Assembly: GCA_020721745.1 (NCBI GenBank)
Contig: DYMC01000061.1
Location: forward strand, 1-12,764
Length of the DNA stretch: 12,764 nt
Reading direction: 5' to 3'
Source of the DNA: Lentisphaera sp.
GTDB lineage: Bacteria > Verrucomicrobiota > Lentisphaeria > Victivallales > GWF2-50-93
The notes below the pieces were generated by a model. The model made no database searches. It saw only the letters and a list, made by a program, of their open reading frames with translations, and was not told the origin of the DNA. The position numbers and the translations under genes were made by a program. The stretch's first letter is position 1. Every line of letters begins with the position of its first letter. Shown in pieces: positions 1 through 6,237 of this stretch.

Positions 1-57
1 AAGAGCCAGCCATAAGGCTGGCGTTCCCCTAAAAAGGCAATTTTGCAATTACCTCCG
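1..57. repeat. right-end fragment of a dispersed hairpin element
   Basis: Bases 41-55 (TTTTGCAATTACCTC) are identical to 6102-6116, the right end of the 164-bp inverted-repeat element at 5948-6111. Just before it, 5-11 and 16-22 (GCCAGCC / GGCTGGC, loop ATAA) form a perfect 7-bp hairpin that resembles the second arm of that element. The left end would lie outside the window. It sits immediately upstream of the lipoprotein gene. There is no T-run after the hairpin, so a simple intrinsic terminator is unlikely. TATACT at 62-67 could be a -10 box, but no convincing -35 box is seen. Confidence 0.55.
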
Positions 58-112
58 GGTATATACTTCGCAAAATCAGCCAAGCTTGGCCGACGAAAAA
101 AGGATTGTTGAT

Positions 113-1174
113 ATGTCCACTGCGAAAATCCTAGTCTTGCTTGCCGCCGCCTTGCTCGCCTCATGCGCCTCGACCGATGCCCCGAAAACGCCCGCGGAAT
201 CCGGCGGAGGGAGCCCCGGCGCCCTTGCTCCGGTGCGGATCAGGAACGAATTCATCACCCTTGGAGTTCTTCCACATGCCGGCGCTCACATCGTGGAGCT
301 GAAATACAAGGACGGCCCGAACATCCTGCTCTCCGATGAGTCTTTGTGGACGAAAGCCCCTCCCGCGCCGTCGGCGGAAAAGCCCGAATTCCTGAACCTC
401 AACGGCCACATCACATGGCCCGCCCCCCAGAAAGGGTGGTGGACGCAGCAGAACCTGAATCCGGCCAAGCGCGACAGCAGGTCGCCATGGCCGCCGGACC
501 CCTTCCTCACTCTTGGGAAATACGAGATTCTATCGCACGATGAATCATCGCTCGAACTGCGCGGCCCGGCAAGCCCTGTCAGCGGGCTCCAGCTCACGCT
601 TGAAATCAGCCTCCATGGGAACAAGGTGCATCTGGGTGTCTCTGCCAGGAACATATCCGGTTCGGAACTCTCCTGGGGGCTTTGGTCCAACACACGTTTT
701 CCAGGCTCGTCGAAATTCTACCTGCCGTGCAGGACGGAGCAGATCAGGAGCCTTCGATTCGAACGCAACAGCTGGTTCCCGCAGAAGGACCGTCTCCTGA
801 ACTTCAAGATCGAAAATGGATTTCTGACCTTTGACATCGAGGAGGCGGCTAAATTCCCGGAACATGCGAGCACAAACAAGGTCTTTATAAAATCGGAATC
901 CAAAAGTCTTGCCGCCTTCACCGGGGAATTCCTGTTCATCAAGACTATCGAGACGGAAGTCCTTTCGGTCCATCCCGACCACGCTCCACTCGAGGTCTTC
1001 CAGTCCGTTGGTGCGGCAAATCCTCCTCTCCTCGAAATCGAGGCCCATGGCGACTACAGGATATTGAAGCCGGGCGAGAGCATGAGCCTGGACGAGACCT
1101 GGGAGATAATCCCCTGCGCAGGAGACATCCGCCAGGGACATGGAACAGAACTCCTGAAATCGAGGTTTTTATGA
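113..1174 (+). CDS. DUF4380-like lipoprotein
   Basis: A lipoprotein of about 353 residues, probably anchored in the envelope. Seen: a short positive N-end, a hydrophobic stretch and a lipobox LLASC with Cys18, followed by a Pro/Gly/Ala-rich tether. The body is beta-rich, with motifs such as NGHITWPAPQ, WPPDPFLTLG and WGLWSNTRFPG that recall DUF4380, a family with a mutarotase-like (galactose-binding) fold and no settled activity. ATG 113 was chosen because it has an AAGGA Shine-Dalgarno about 8 nt upstream and puts the signal peptide at the N-terminus; a TTG at 86 in the same frame only adds charged residues before it. Its stop overlaps the ATG of the GH114 gene (ATGA, 1171-1174), so the two are probably co-transcribed, which suggests a sugar-binding or sugar-processing role. 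Family assignment is from remembered motifs; enzymatic role unknown. Confidence 0.8.
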   Translation: MSTAKILVLLAAALLASCASTDAPKTPAESGGGSPGALAPVRIRNEFITLGVLPHAGAHIVELKYKDGPNILLSDESLWTKAPPAPSAEKPEFLNLNGHITWPAPQKGWWTQQNLNPAKRDSRSPWPPDPFLTLGKYEILSHDESSLELRGPASPVSGLQLTLEISLHGNKVHLGVSARNISGSELSWGLWSNTRFPGSSKFYLPCRTEQIRSLRFERNSWFPQKDRLLNFKIENGFLTFDIEEAAKFPEHASTNKVFIKSESKSLAAFTGEFLFIKTIETEVLSVHPDHAPLEVFQSVGAANPPLLEIEAHGDYRILKPGESMSLDETWEIIPCAGDIRQGHGTELLKSRFL

Positions 1175-2697
1175 AGCCGGCGGATTTCTATTTTACCGGA
1201 GCTTGGAACATGCGCACTTGCAATTTGTGCCCATTGATCATGATGCTATGTCTTTTCCCGCTCCGCAGCATGCCTTCCGCCGAATTCTCCCCGCGGTCCA
1301 TGGCCTACATCCTCCAGGCCGACCAGCTCTCGGAAGACAGAGCCGAAGCCGTCAAGATGATAGCGGGATGCGGCGCGGATATCGTAGTCCTCGATCCCTT
1401 CCACCAGTCATGGGAATTTGAGGCCGGACGATGGACCGCCGGCGAGATAGCGAAGATCCGCGGGGCGAGTCCCGGACGCAAAGTCGTCGCATACATCTCC
1501 ATCGGGGAGGCCGAGAACTATCGCCAATACTGGAGAAAGGAATGGGACCTTGACAAGGATGGCAAACCGGACCAGGGCGCGCCGGGCTTCCTCGATAAGG
1601 TGAATCCCGACTGGTGGGGCAACTACAAGGTCAGATACTGGCACAAGGACTGGCGGAAGATTGTCCTGGACGAGGTCGCGCAGATCATGAAGCAGGACTT
1701 CGACGGACTCTATCTCGACATCGTGGATGCTTTCGAGTATTTCGAATACGACTCCAAGACTGACAAATGGCTCGACTACCGAAAGAACAAGGAGACAAAA
1801 AACAGCTATCGCGAAGACATGGTGGAGCTTGTCCAGGCCATCGCGGATTTTGCAAGGACCGGCAAGAAGGACTTTCTGATAATCCCGCAGAACGCCATCC
1901 AGCTGCTAGAGATCAGGGATTATCTCAAGATCATTGACGCGGTCGGAGTCGAGGATCTCTTCACGGTGGGCGACAAATACCAGGACAAGGAGGGCATCAG
2001 ATACAGAATGGCCTTCCTCGACAGGATGAAGAAGGCGAAGAAGCCCGTCCTGCTCATCGAATACTGCAAGGAGAGGAGAGTGCAGGACCGGGTCATGCGC
2101 GAGGCCGAGAAAAACGGCTTCGTCCTTCTGATCACCGACCGCGAGCTCAAGTCGCTGGGAAGCATCAAGCCCCCGGAGAAGCCTGTCGAGCATCCAGAAC
2201 CGCATGAAGCTAAACCCGATGGGAAGCCTGGAGAAAAAATGGAAGAGAATGATGATGCCGGTGCGAAGGAAGAGATGAAAGCGCATGAAAAAGAGGAGAA
2301 AGAGGAGCCGCCGACCGATCCCTTTGCCTCGCTGTCGAGAGAAAAATCCACCACCTTGGGAACTTCCCTTAAGACAAGAGGGGCGAATACCATCCTCGCC
2401 TATGCGGCGGCGAGTGAAGCGGAGGAAAAGTGGATTCCCCTAGACATGTCCGGGCGGAAATGGTCGGAGGTGTATTTCCCTGGAGAAGATAAAAAAACTC
2501 CAGGGAGGCACCGGAGGAGTTCAGAAGACTGGACTCCTATCGCGACAGTGGACTCGGGGATGTACTCAGCGCAGACCCCTGGCTCCATGGCGTTTGGAGC
2601 CTCCGATGGGACTACAAGGAGAAGTTCCCTTTCGCGCGTCTCAGAATCAAGGGACTCTACAAGACCGAGGACATCGGTCCTATGCAGATATGCCTGA
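1171..2697 (+). CDS. secreted GH114-like hydrolase, N-terminal part of a frameshifted two-hydrolase protein
   Basis: The first ~330 residues match the GH114 / TM1410-MJ1477 family (endo-alpha-1,4-polygalactosaminidase-like TIM barrel). Visible are VAYISIGEAE, DGLYLDIVD (carboxylates expected at the active site) and GVEDLF. A signal peptide precedes it, so it acts outside the cytoplasm. Residues ~330-390 are a Glu/Lys/Pro-rich linker. After it, this frame codes sensibly to about 2490, then turns into Arg/Ser-rich sequence and stops at 2697. From 2493 the frame one base back carries the natural continuation, so the true product is probably one chain of about 927 residues ending at 3953. Two starts are possible: ATG 1171 overlaps the previous stop and has GAGG 5 nt upstream; ATG 1210 has CGGAG 8 nt upstream and gives a more ordinary signal peptide. 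Substrate poly-galactosamine is family knowledge, not shown here. Confidence 0.85.
   Translation: MKPADFYFTGAWNMRTCNLCPLIMMLCLFPLRSMPSAEFSPRSMAYILQADQLSEDRAEAVKMIAGCGADIVVLDPFHQSWEFEAGRWTAGEIAKIRGASPGRKVVAYISIGEAENYRQYWRKEWDLDKDGKPDQGAPGFLDKVNPDWWGNYKVRYWHKDWRKIVLDEVAQIMKQDFDGLYLDIVDAFEYFEYDSKTDKWLDYRKNKETKNSYREDMVELVQAIADFARTGKKDFLIIPQNAIQLLEIRDYLKIIDAVGVEDLFTVGDKYQDKEGIRYRMAFLDRMKKAKKPVLLIEYCKERRVQDRVMREAEKNGFVLLITDRELKSLGSIKPPEKPVEHPEPHEAKPDGKPGEKMEENDDAGAKEEMKAHEKEEKEEPPTDPFASLSREKSTTLGTSLKTRGANTILAYAAASEAEEKWIPLDMSGRKWSEVYFPGEDKKTPGRHRRSSEDWTPIATVDSGMYSAQTPGSMAFGASDGTTRRSSLSRVSESRDSTRPRTSVLCRYA
2491..2497 (+). other. A7 run where the reading frame shifts by -1
   Basis: The upstream frame reads GAT AAA AAA ACT; the downstream coding frame reads AAC TCC AGG GAG from 2496. 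The downstream frame is closed by TAA at 2490-2492, so the switch must occur after that, and the upstream frame loses protein character right after the run. Adding one A (A8) would give a single open frame of 928 codons from 1171 to 3953. Explanations: assembly or sequencing error in a homopolymer, a real inactivating deletion, transcriptional slippage, or -1 ribosomal slippage of the P-site AAA codon. It is not a full canonical X XXY YYZ heptamer in the incoming frame, because the base before AAA AAA is T. Confidence 0.8.
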
Positions 2698-3953
2698 GGG
2701 TCAAGTATTTCAAAGGCGGGAAGGAGCTTTCAAAGCAGTCCTGGGAGCAGATCGCTCCGACGAACGGCGCATGGAAGGAGCTCGACATCGCCAGGCCTAT
2801 CGCCTATCCAGAGGCCGACTCCATGCAGATCGGACTCGGACTGGCCTCCCATACGAAAGGGAAACTGCATTTCGCGAAAATCGCAGTCTCTGAAATCAAG
2901 GACGTTCAGTCCGTCTTCCGTGAAATCCCCGAGATCGGACTGGAACCGCGCGACCTGAGCTTCCTCACGGGAAAAAAGTCCGACCGCTTCCGCATCGAGG
3001 GCAGGGGGGATTCCTGGACCCTCGTCGCCCCGGATGGGACTCCATTCTACTCGATAGGCTCGATGGCACCATGGGACTACATGCCTCCCGGAAAGCTCGT
3101 TGATTTCGTGGAGAGGCTGAGGGCGGGGGGATTCAACAGCATCGCCGCGTGGATGGACCTTGACCAATTCTTGGGGAAAGACTTCCTGGAGGAATTCGGG
3201 AGGAGGAAGCTCCCGCCAATGCCAATATTCCACACCATCGAGACCTACGGCGACGAAGACAGGATAAAATCCCTCCTGCTCCGCGACGAAAATGGCGCCA
3301 CGAACACTGGAGAAATATCACATGCCTTCCCAGACCCCTTCAATCCGGAATTCCGAAAATACTACCGGGAACTCGTCGCGAAGGAGCTTCCTCTGGCGAA
3401 GGACAATCCCCATTTCATCGCGTGGATGCAGGACAGCGAGCTGTCCCACGCGAACCTGCACAGATGCGTATTCTCAAAGCACGCCTCCGCCAAATTCGTC
3501 GAATTCCTGAAAGGACGATATCCGGAAGGAATAAAAAAACTGAACGGGAAATGGGCTGCGAATTTCGCATACGGACTCGACGACGAGGAGAGACTCTTCA
3601 TCGCCGAGCTCCATAAAAGAAGCGGAAGACCGGTGATCATCACAGAGTGGTCAGTACCGGCCGAGGACTCGGGCCTCTATGAAAAGAGAAAATCCCCGAA
3701 AATGGACTGGTCTTGGGCCGAACTGCTCCCAGACCAGAAAATCCGCGCCAGACAGGCCGCGCTAGTCTCACGCGAATTCCACAACATACCCTTCATCCTC
3801 GGCTCACACTGGTTCATGTTCATGGATGCAGACGACAAAAAACGCAAGGCCAACAGAGGGCTGTACAAGGCCGACAAGAAAACACCATGGACCGAACTCC
3901 TCGACGCATTGTCAAAGTCCAACCTCGAAATCCTGGCCTCGCATCACAACTGA
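2682..3953 (+). CDS. GH42/agarase-like hydrolase domain, C-terminal part of the frameshifted protein
   Basis: Coding in this frame actually begins at about 2493; ATG 2682 is only the first Met and has no ribosome-binding site of note, so independent translation is doubtful. The first ~80 residues, plus about 60 before them, look like a beta-sandwich (carbohydrate-binding-like) module. From about residue 95 there is a clan-A-type glycoside hydrolase: PDGTPFYSIG, MPIFHTIETYG, HAFPDPFNPEFRKYY, then AWMQDSELSH (Glu as likely acid/base, like QxDNE in GH42), a GH42-style FLKGRYPEGIKKLNGKW, VIITEWSVP (Glu as likely nucleophile) and GSHWFMFMD. Between NGKWAANFA and YGLDDEE the roughly 100 residues that normally carry barrel strands appear to be missing. 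Likely substrate is a galactose-type polymer, by family only. The promoter of the lacI gene begins 80 bases downstream. Confidence 0.75.
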   Translation: MQICLRVKYFKGGKELSKQSWEQIAPTNGAWKELDIARPIAYPEADSMQIGLGLASHTKGKLHFAKIAVSEIKDVQSVFREIPEIGLEPRDLSFLTGKKSDRFRIEGRGDSWTLVAPDGTPFYSIGSMAPWDYMPPGKLVDFVERLRAGGFNSIAAWMDLDQFLGKDFLEEFGRRKLPPMPIFHTIETYGDEDRIKSLLLRDENGATNTGEISHAFPDPFNPEFRKYYRELVAKELPLAKDNPHFIAWMQDSELSHANLHRCVFSKHASAKFVEFLKGRYPEGIKKLNGKWAANFAYGLDDEERLFIAELHKRSGRPVIITEWSVPAEDSGLYEKRKSPKMDWSWAELLPDQKIRARQAALVSREFHNIPFILGSHWFMFMDADDKKRKANRGLYKADKKTPWTELLDALSKSNLEILASHHN

Positions 3954-4021
3954 CTCGCATGCCGGACTCCGCGGCATCCCGCCTGCGGTGAATGCGGACT
4001 TCCCAACAAAAATGCGGAAAT

Positions 4022-4035
4022 CTCAATCGTTTGAG
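4022..4035. promoter_or_regulatory. LacI-type operator O1
   Basis: CTCAATCGTTTGAG is a 14-bp palindrome with one mismatch and a central CG, typical of LacI/GalR operators. It lies one base upstream of the TTGACA -35 box at 4037-4042. It differs at one base from the perfect palindrome at 4069-4082, 47 bp away centre to centre. Probably bound by the regulator encoded just downstream. Confidence 0.7.
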
Positions 4036-4036
4036 C

Positions 4037-4064
4037 TTGACAACGCACGGAGACGGGCTATGGT
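4037..4064 (+). promoter_or_regulatory. promoter of the lacI-nagB unit
   Basis: A perfect -35 TTGACA (4037-4042), a 16-bp spacer and a -10 TATGGT (4059-4064, 4 of 6 consensus). Expected transcription start is about 4071, inside the second operator. Both flanks are palindromic operators, so repression by the encoded LacI-type protein is very likely. Confidence 0.7.
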
Positions 4065-4068
4065 ATGT

Positions 4069-4082
4069 CTCAAACGTTTGAG
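4069..4082. promoter_or_regulatory. LacI-type operator O2
   Basis: CTCAAACGTTTGAG is a perfect 14-bp palindrome centred on CG. It covers the predicted transcription start and touches the Shine-Dalgarno GAGGG (4080-4084) of the regulator gene. Together with O1 it brackets the promoter, an arrangement suited to repression by occlusion or by two dimers binding together. Confidence 0.75.
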
Positions 4083-4092
4083 GGATGCTGGA

Positions 4093-5115
4093 ATGAAGGC
4101 GACGCAGAAGACGATAGCGGCGAGGCTTGGAGTCTCCATCTCCCTTGTGTCCAGGGCGCTGTCCGGGACGGCCTCCGCCATAGGCGCTTCCGAGGAGACC
4201 GTGCGCCGGATAGTCGCCGAGGCGGGGAGGCTGAAATATTCTCCGAATTCTGCCGCCTTGACCCTGAGGGGGAGGAGATCTGGAACGGTCGGAGTCCTTG
4301 TGAAGGATTTCGACGATCCGTTCTTCGGGACGATGATAAGCTGTGTCCAGGGCGGTGCGGTGGAGCATTCCTTCTCCCTTCTGCTCGCCGGGTTCGACGG
4401 ATCCGGGCGCCCCGACCTCGATTCTCTATCGCGCTTGAATCTGGACATCCTCGTCCTTTGCGGAAGCGATGTATGCGGACCATGGATAAGGAATTTCATA
4501 GCCAATGGAGTCGCCTGTGTCCAGATAGGAGAGGGCAGGAACTTCAAGGGGCTTGCCAGAGTTTCGGTGGACGATCGTGCCGGGATCAGGCTTCTTCTGG
4601 AGCATCTGCTCGATCTTGGCCACAGGAGATTCTCCTTTGTCGGGACAAAAAGCATGGCGCATCTGCGCAGGAGAAACTGTCTTGAGGACGAACTGGGATC
4701 GAGGAAGGAACGCTTCCTCGGCTTGGAAATCGTCCCGGCTGCGGACTGCATCGCGGGAGTCCCCGAGGTGTTGCGGAATAGTCTGTCTTCCTTGCGCAAG
4801 AGAGGGACAACTGCGATTTTCGCGGCGGACGATCTTGTCGGCTTCGAGGTTTTGAAGTTTCTGAGGAATTCTGGATTCAGGGTTCCTGAGGACTTTTCAG
4901 TGCTGGGTTTCGACAATCTTCCTTTCTCGTCCAGATCTTTCCCGACTCTCACGAGCGTCGGCGTGGATTTCAGGAAGATGGTGTCCAAGGCCTTTGAAAT
5001 CGCCATTGCCGGACGCAGGACCGGCAAGGCGGGGAATGTGTTGTTCGCGCCTGTTCTAGAGAGCAGGCAGTCAAGTGGTGAAGCCAATATAAAAAACAAG
5101 GAGAGGAGAAGATGA
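4093..5115 (+). CDS. LacI/GalR-family transcriptional regulator
   Basis: A 340-residue DNA-binding sugar sensor of normal LacI-family length. Residues 3-25 form the helix-turn-helix (TQKTIAARLGVSISLVSRAL); Y49-SPN-SAALTL is the hinge-helix region that contacts the operator centre; from V66 (VGVLV) a periplasmic-binding-protein-like effector domain follows, with GHRRFSFVG, AIFAADDLVGFEVL and FSVLGFDNLPFS as usual landmarks. ATG 4093 was chosen because it gives the standard LacI N-terminus, has GAGGG 8 nt upstream and lies after the promoter; earlier in-frame ATGs at 4012 and 4060 would place promoter and operator inside the gene. Its stop overlaps the nagB start (ATGA, 5112-5115). It probably represses its own operon; the effector is likely an amino sugar or its phosphate, inferred from nagB and the GH114 neighbour. 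Confidence 0.93.
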   Translation: MKATQKTIAARLGVSISLVSRALSGTASAIGASEETVRRIVAEAGRLKYSPNSAALTLRGRRSGTVGVLVKDFDDPFFGTMISCVQGGAVEHSFSLLLAGFDGSGRPDLDSLSRLNLDILVLCGSDVCGPWIRNFIANGVACVQIGEGRNFKGLARVSVDDRAGIRLLLEHLLDLGHRRFSFVGTKSMAHLRRRNCLEDELGSRKERFLGLEIVPAADCIAGVPEVLRNSLSSLRKRGTTAIFAADDLVGFEVLKFLRNSGFRVPEDFSVLGFDNLPFSSRSFPTLTSVGVDFRKMVSKAFEIAIAGRRTGKAGNVLFAPVLESRQSSGEANIKNKERRR

Positions 5116-5867
5116 AAGTCGTCATTGCGAAGGACAAATTGGAATTGGGGAGGATGGCCTCGGAGGACGGGGCTGCCCTCATCCGCAAGGCCATTGGGGA
5201 ACGGGGGGAGGCGAACATAATCGTGGCGACAGGCGCCAGCCAGTTTGAAATGCTGTCGAATCTTGTGAAGGCCGAGAACATACGCTGGGACAAGGTGACT
5301 GCATTCCATCTGGACGAATATGTGGGGATGGACATCCTTCATCCGGCCAGCTTCAGGCTCTACCTCTGGAGGCGCTTCGTCTCCCAGCTTCCGCTGCCGC
5401 TCCGGGCGTTCCGCTATCTCGATGCGTCCTCGTCGCCGGCCAAAGAGGCGAAAGAGGCCGGGGACATGATCCGCAGGCATCCGATAGATGTGGCCTTCGT
5501 GGGAATAGGCGAGAACGGGCACATGGCGTTCAACGATCCTCCGGCCGACTTTGAAACCGAGGAGCCATATATCGTGGTTGATCTCGACGAGGCATGCAGA
5601 AGGCAGCAGCTCGGCGAGGGGTGGTTCAAGACGCTGGACGAAGTTCCAACCCAGGCGATATCCATGAGCATAAGGAGGATACTCGAGAGCAAGCACATAA
5701 TATGCAGCGTTCCCGACAGGCGCAAGGCGCGTGCGGTCGCCGACACGTTGACGCACGCCCCAGATCCGAAATATCCCTCCACATGCCTGAAGACGCACAA
5801 GTCGGTGAGCCTCTACCTGGACCCGGATTCGTCGTCGTTGCTGCCCAAGGAGGCTCTGAAGGGCTGA
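5112..5867 (+). CDS. nagB: glucosamine-6-phosphate deaminase/isomerase-like protein
   Basis: A 251-residue cytoplasmic enzyme of the NagB/6-phosphogluconolactonase superfamily, expected to convert a hexosamine 6-phosphate to a ketose 6-phosphate and ammonia. Visible: ATGASQ phosphate loop (39-44), FHLDEYVG with D68 (matching catalytic D72 of E. coli NagB), and GIGENGHMAFNDP (131-143). In E. coli the ring-opening residues here are D141, H143 and E148; this protein has N135, H137 and D142. I recall this GENGHxAFNDPP form, followed by a DEACRRQQ.GEGWF stretch, as a separate NagB-like subfamily, so the substrate could be glucosamine- or galactosamine-6-phosphate or a relative. It is translationally coupled to the regulator and has GAGGAG just upstream (about 5101-5106). 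The GH114 gene nearby makes a galactosamine route attractive, but that is inference. Confidence 0.85.
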   Translation: MKVVIAKDKLELGRMASEDGAALIRKAIGERGEANIIVATGASQFEMLSNLVKAENIRWDKVTAFHLDEYVGMDILHPASFRLYLWRRFVSQLPLPLRAFRYLDASSSPAKEAKEAGDMIRRHPIDVAFVGIGENGHMAFNDPPADFETEEPYIVVDLDEACRRQQLGEGWFKTLDEVPTQAISMSIRRILESKHIICSVPDRRKARAVADTLTHAPDPKYPSTCLKTHKSVSLYLDPDSSSLLPKEALKG

Positions 5868-5917
5868 AAACGCGGGCAAACCCGCCAGTTCCCAGCCGAA
5901 GGCGGGTAAACTTCAGC
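5863..5917 (+). terminator. overlapping hairpins at the nagB 3' end
   Basis: Three pairings compete or nest: GCTGAA 5863-5868 with TTCAGC 5912-5917 (outer, covering the stop codon); GCGGG 5872-5876 with CCCGC 5881-5885 (loop CAAA); and CCCGCC 5881-5886 with GGCGGG 5901-5906. The last two exclude each other. There is no T-run, so it may be a Rho-type end, an mRNA-stabilising hairpin or an attenuator-like switch rather than a classic terminator. Confidence 0.4.
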
Positions 5918-6237
5918 TGTGTATCTTGTTGATATAATACACGAGCCAATTGCAAAACTCCGGACGCGCAAGTCTCGTGATCCCGATCCCGATAGGGCAT
6001 CGGGGCGCGTCCCCTCCAGAGGCTTGCCCGCCACCAAAGGGCTGGCGGGGGCATGCTCTTGACACGTATGAAATCACGTGTTGCCATGCCCGCTAAAAGA
6101 GTTTTGCAATTACCTCACACAACTAAAGTTGTGAACTCAAACAGACTTCCCCCCGAACGCGTAGTTTTGAAATCAGCTCCAATATAAGATGCTGAATCGT
6201 TTTTTTGGGGATGTAAATATTCGCTTAACGACGTGGT
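5868..6237. other. 370-base intergenic region between nagB and the DUF2156 gene
   Basis: Both flanking genes point toward it, so it is a convergent 3' region. It holds the nagB 3' hairpins, the 164-bp inverted-repeat element (5948-6111), a short inverted pair GTGTAT/ATACAC around 5919-5942 that includes a TATAAT with no matching -35 box, and a T7 run at 6200-6206 with no GC-rich stem before it. Near 6237 a GTAAATA/TATTTAC inverted pair overlaps the end of the DUF2156 gene. No protein-coding gene is convincing here. Confidence 0.6.
5945..6116. repeat. 164-bp cloverleaf-like inverted-repeat element
   Basis: The ends are perfect 13-bp inverted repeats: AATTGCAAAACTC (5948-5960) and GAGTTTTGCAATT (6099-6111). 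Inside are three arms. Arm 1: GGACGCGC 5962-5969 with GCGCGTCC 6005-6012, plus inner CCCGAT 5988-5993 with ATCGGG 5999-6004. Arm 2: CCCGCC 6027-6032 with GGCGGG 6044-6049. Arm 3: GGGCATG 6049-6055 with CATGCCC 6085-6091, plus inner ACACGT 6062-6067 with ACGTGT 6076-6081. Left-end sequence recurs at 12123-12140 and right-end sequence at 41-55. No ORF is inside, so it resembles a MITE/REPIN-type dispersed element or a structured RNA. Which one cannot be decided here. Confidence 0.7.

Noticed and set aside
2487..2499. Canonical programmed -1 slippery heptamer
   Set aside because: In the incoming frame the heptamer is T AAA AAA, so the first codon cannot re-pair fully. Slippage remains possible, but the canonical form is not present.
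3826..4092. N-terminal extension of the LacI gene
   Set aside because: It would begin inside the preceding hydrolase gene and include promoter and operators; the HTH normally starts within the first residues.
4023..5879. 618-codon open frame on the - strand across lacI and nagB
   Set aside because: It is antisense to two genes with clear family motifs and good start signals. Its translation is rich in Arg, Pro and Ser with no domain I recognise, as expected for a shadow frame in GC-rich DNA.
5933..5938. TATAAT as a + strand promoter
   Set aside because: No -35 box at suitable distance and no + strand gene follows; it lies in a small inverted repeat next to the large element.
6200..6206. T7 run as an intrinsic terminator of nagB
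   Set aside because: No GC-rich stem directly precedes it on the + strand.
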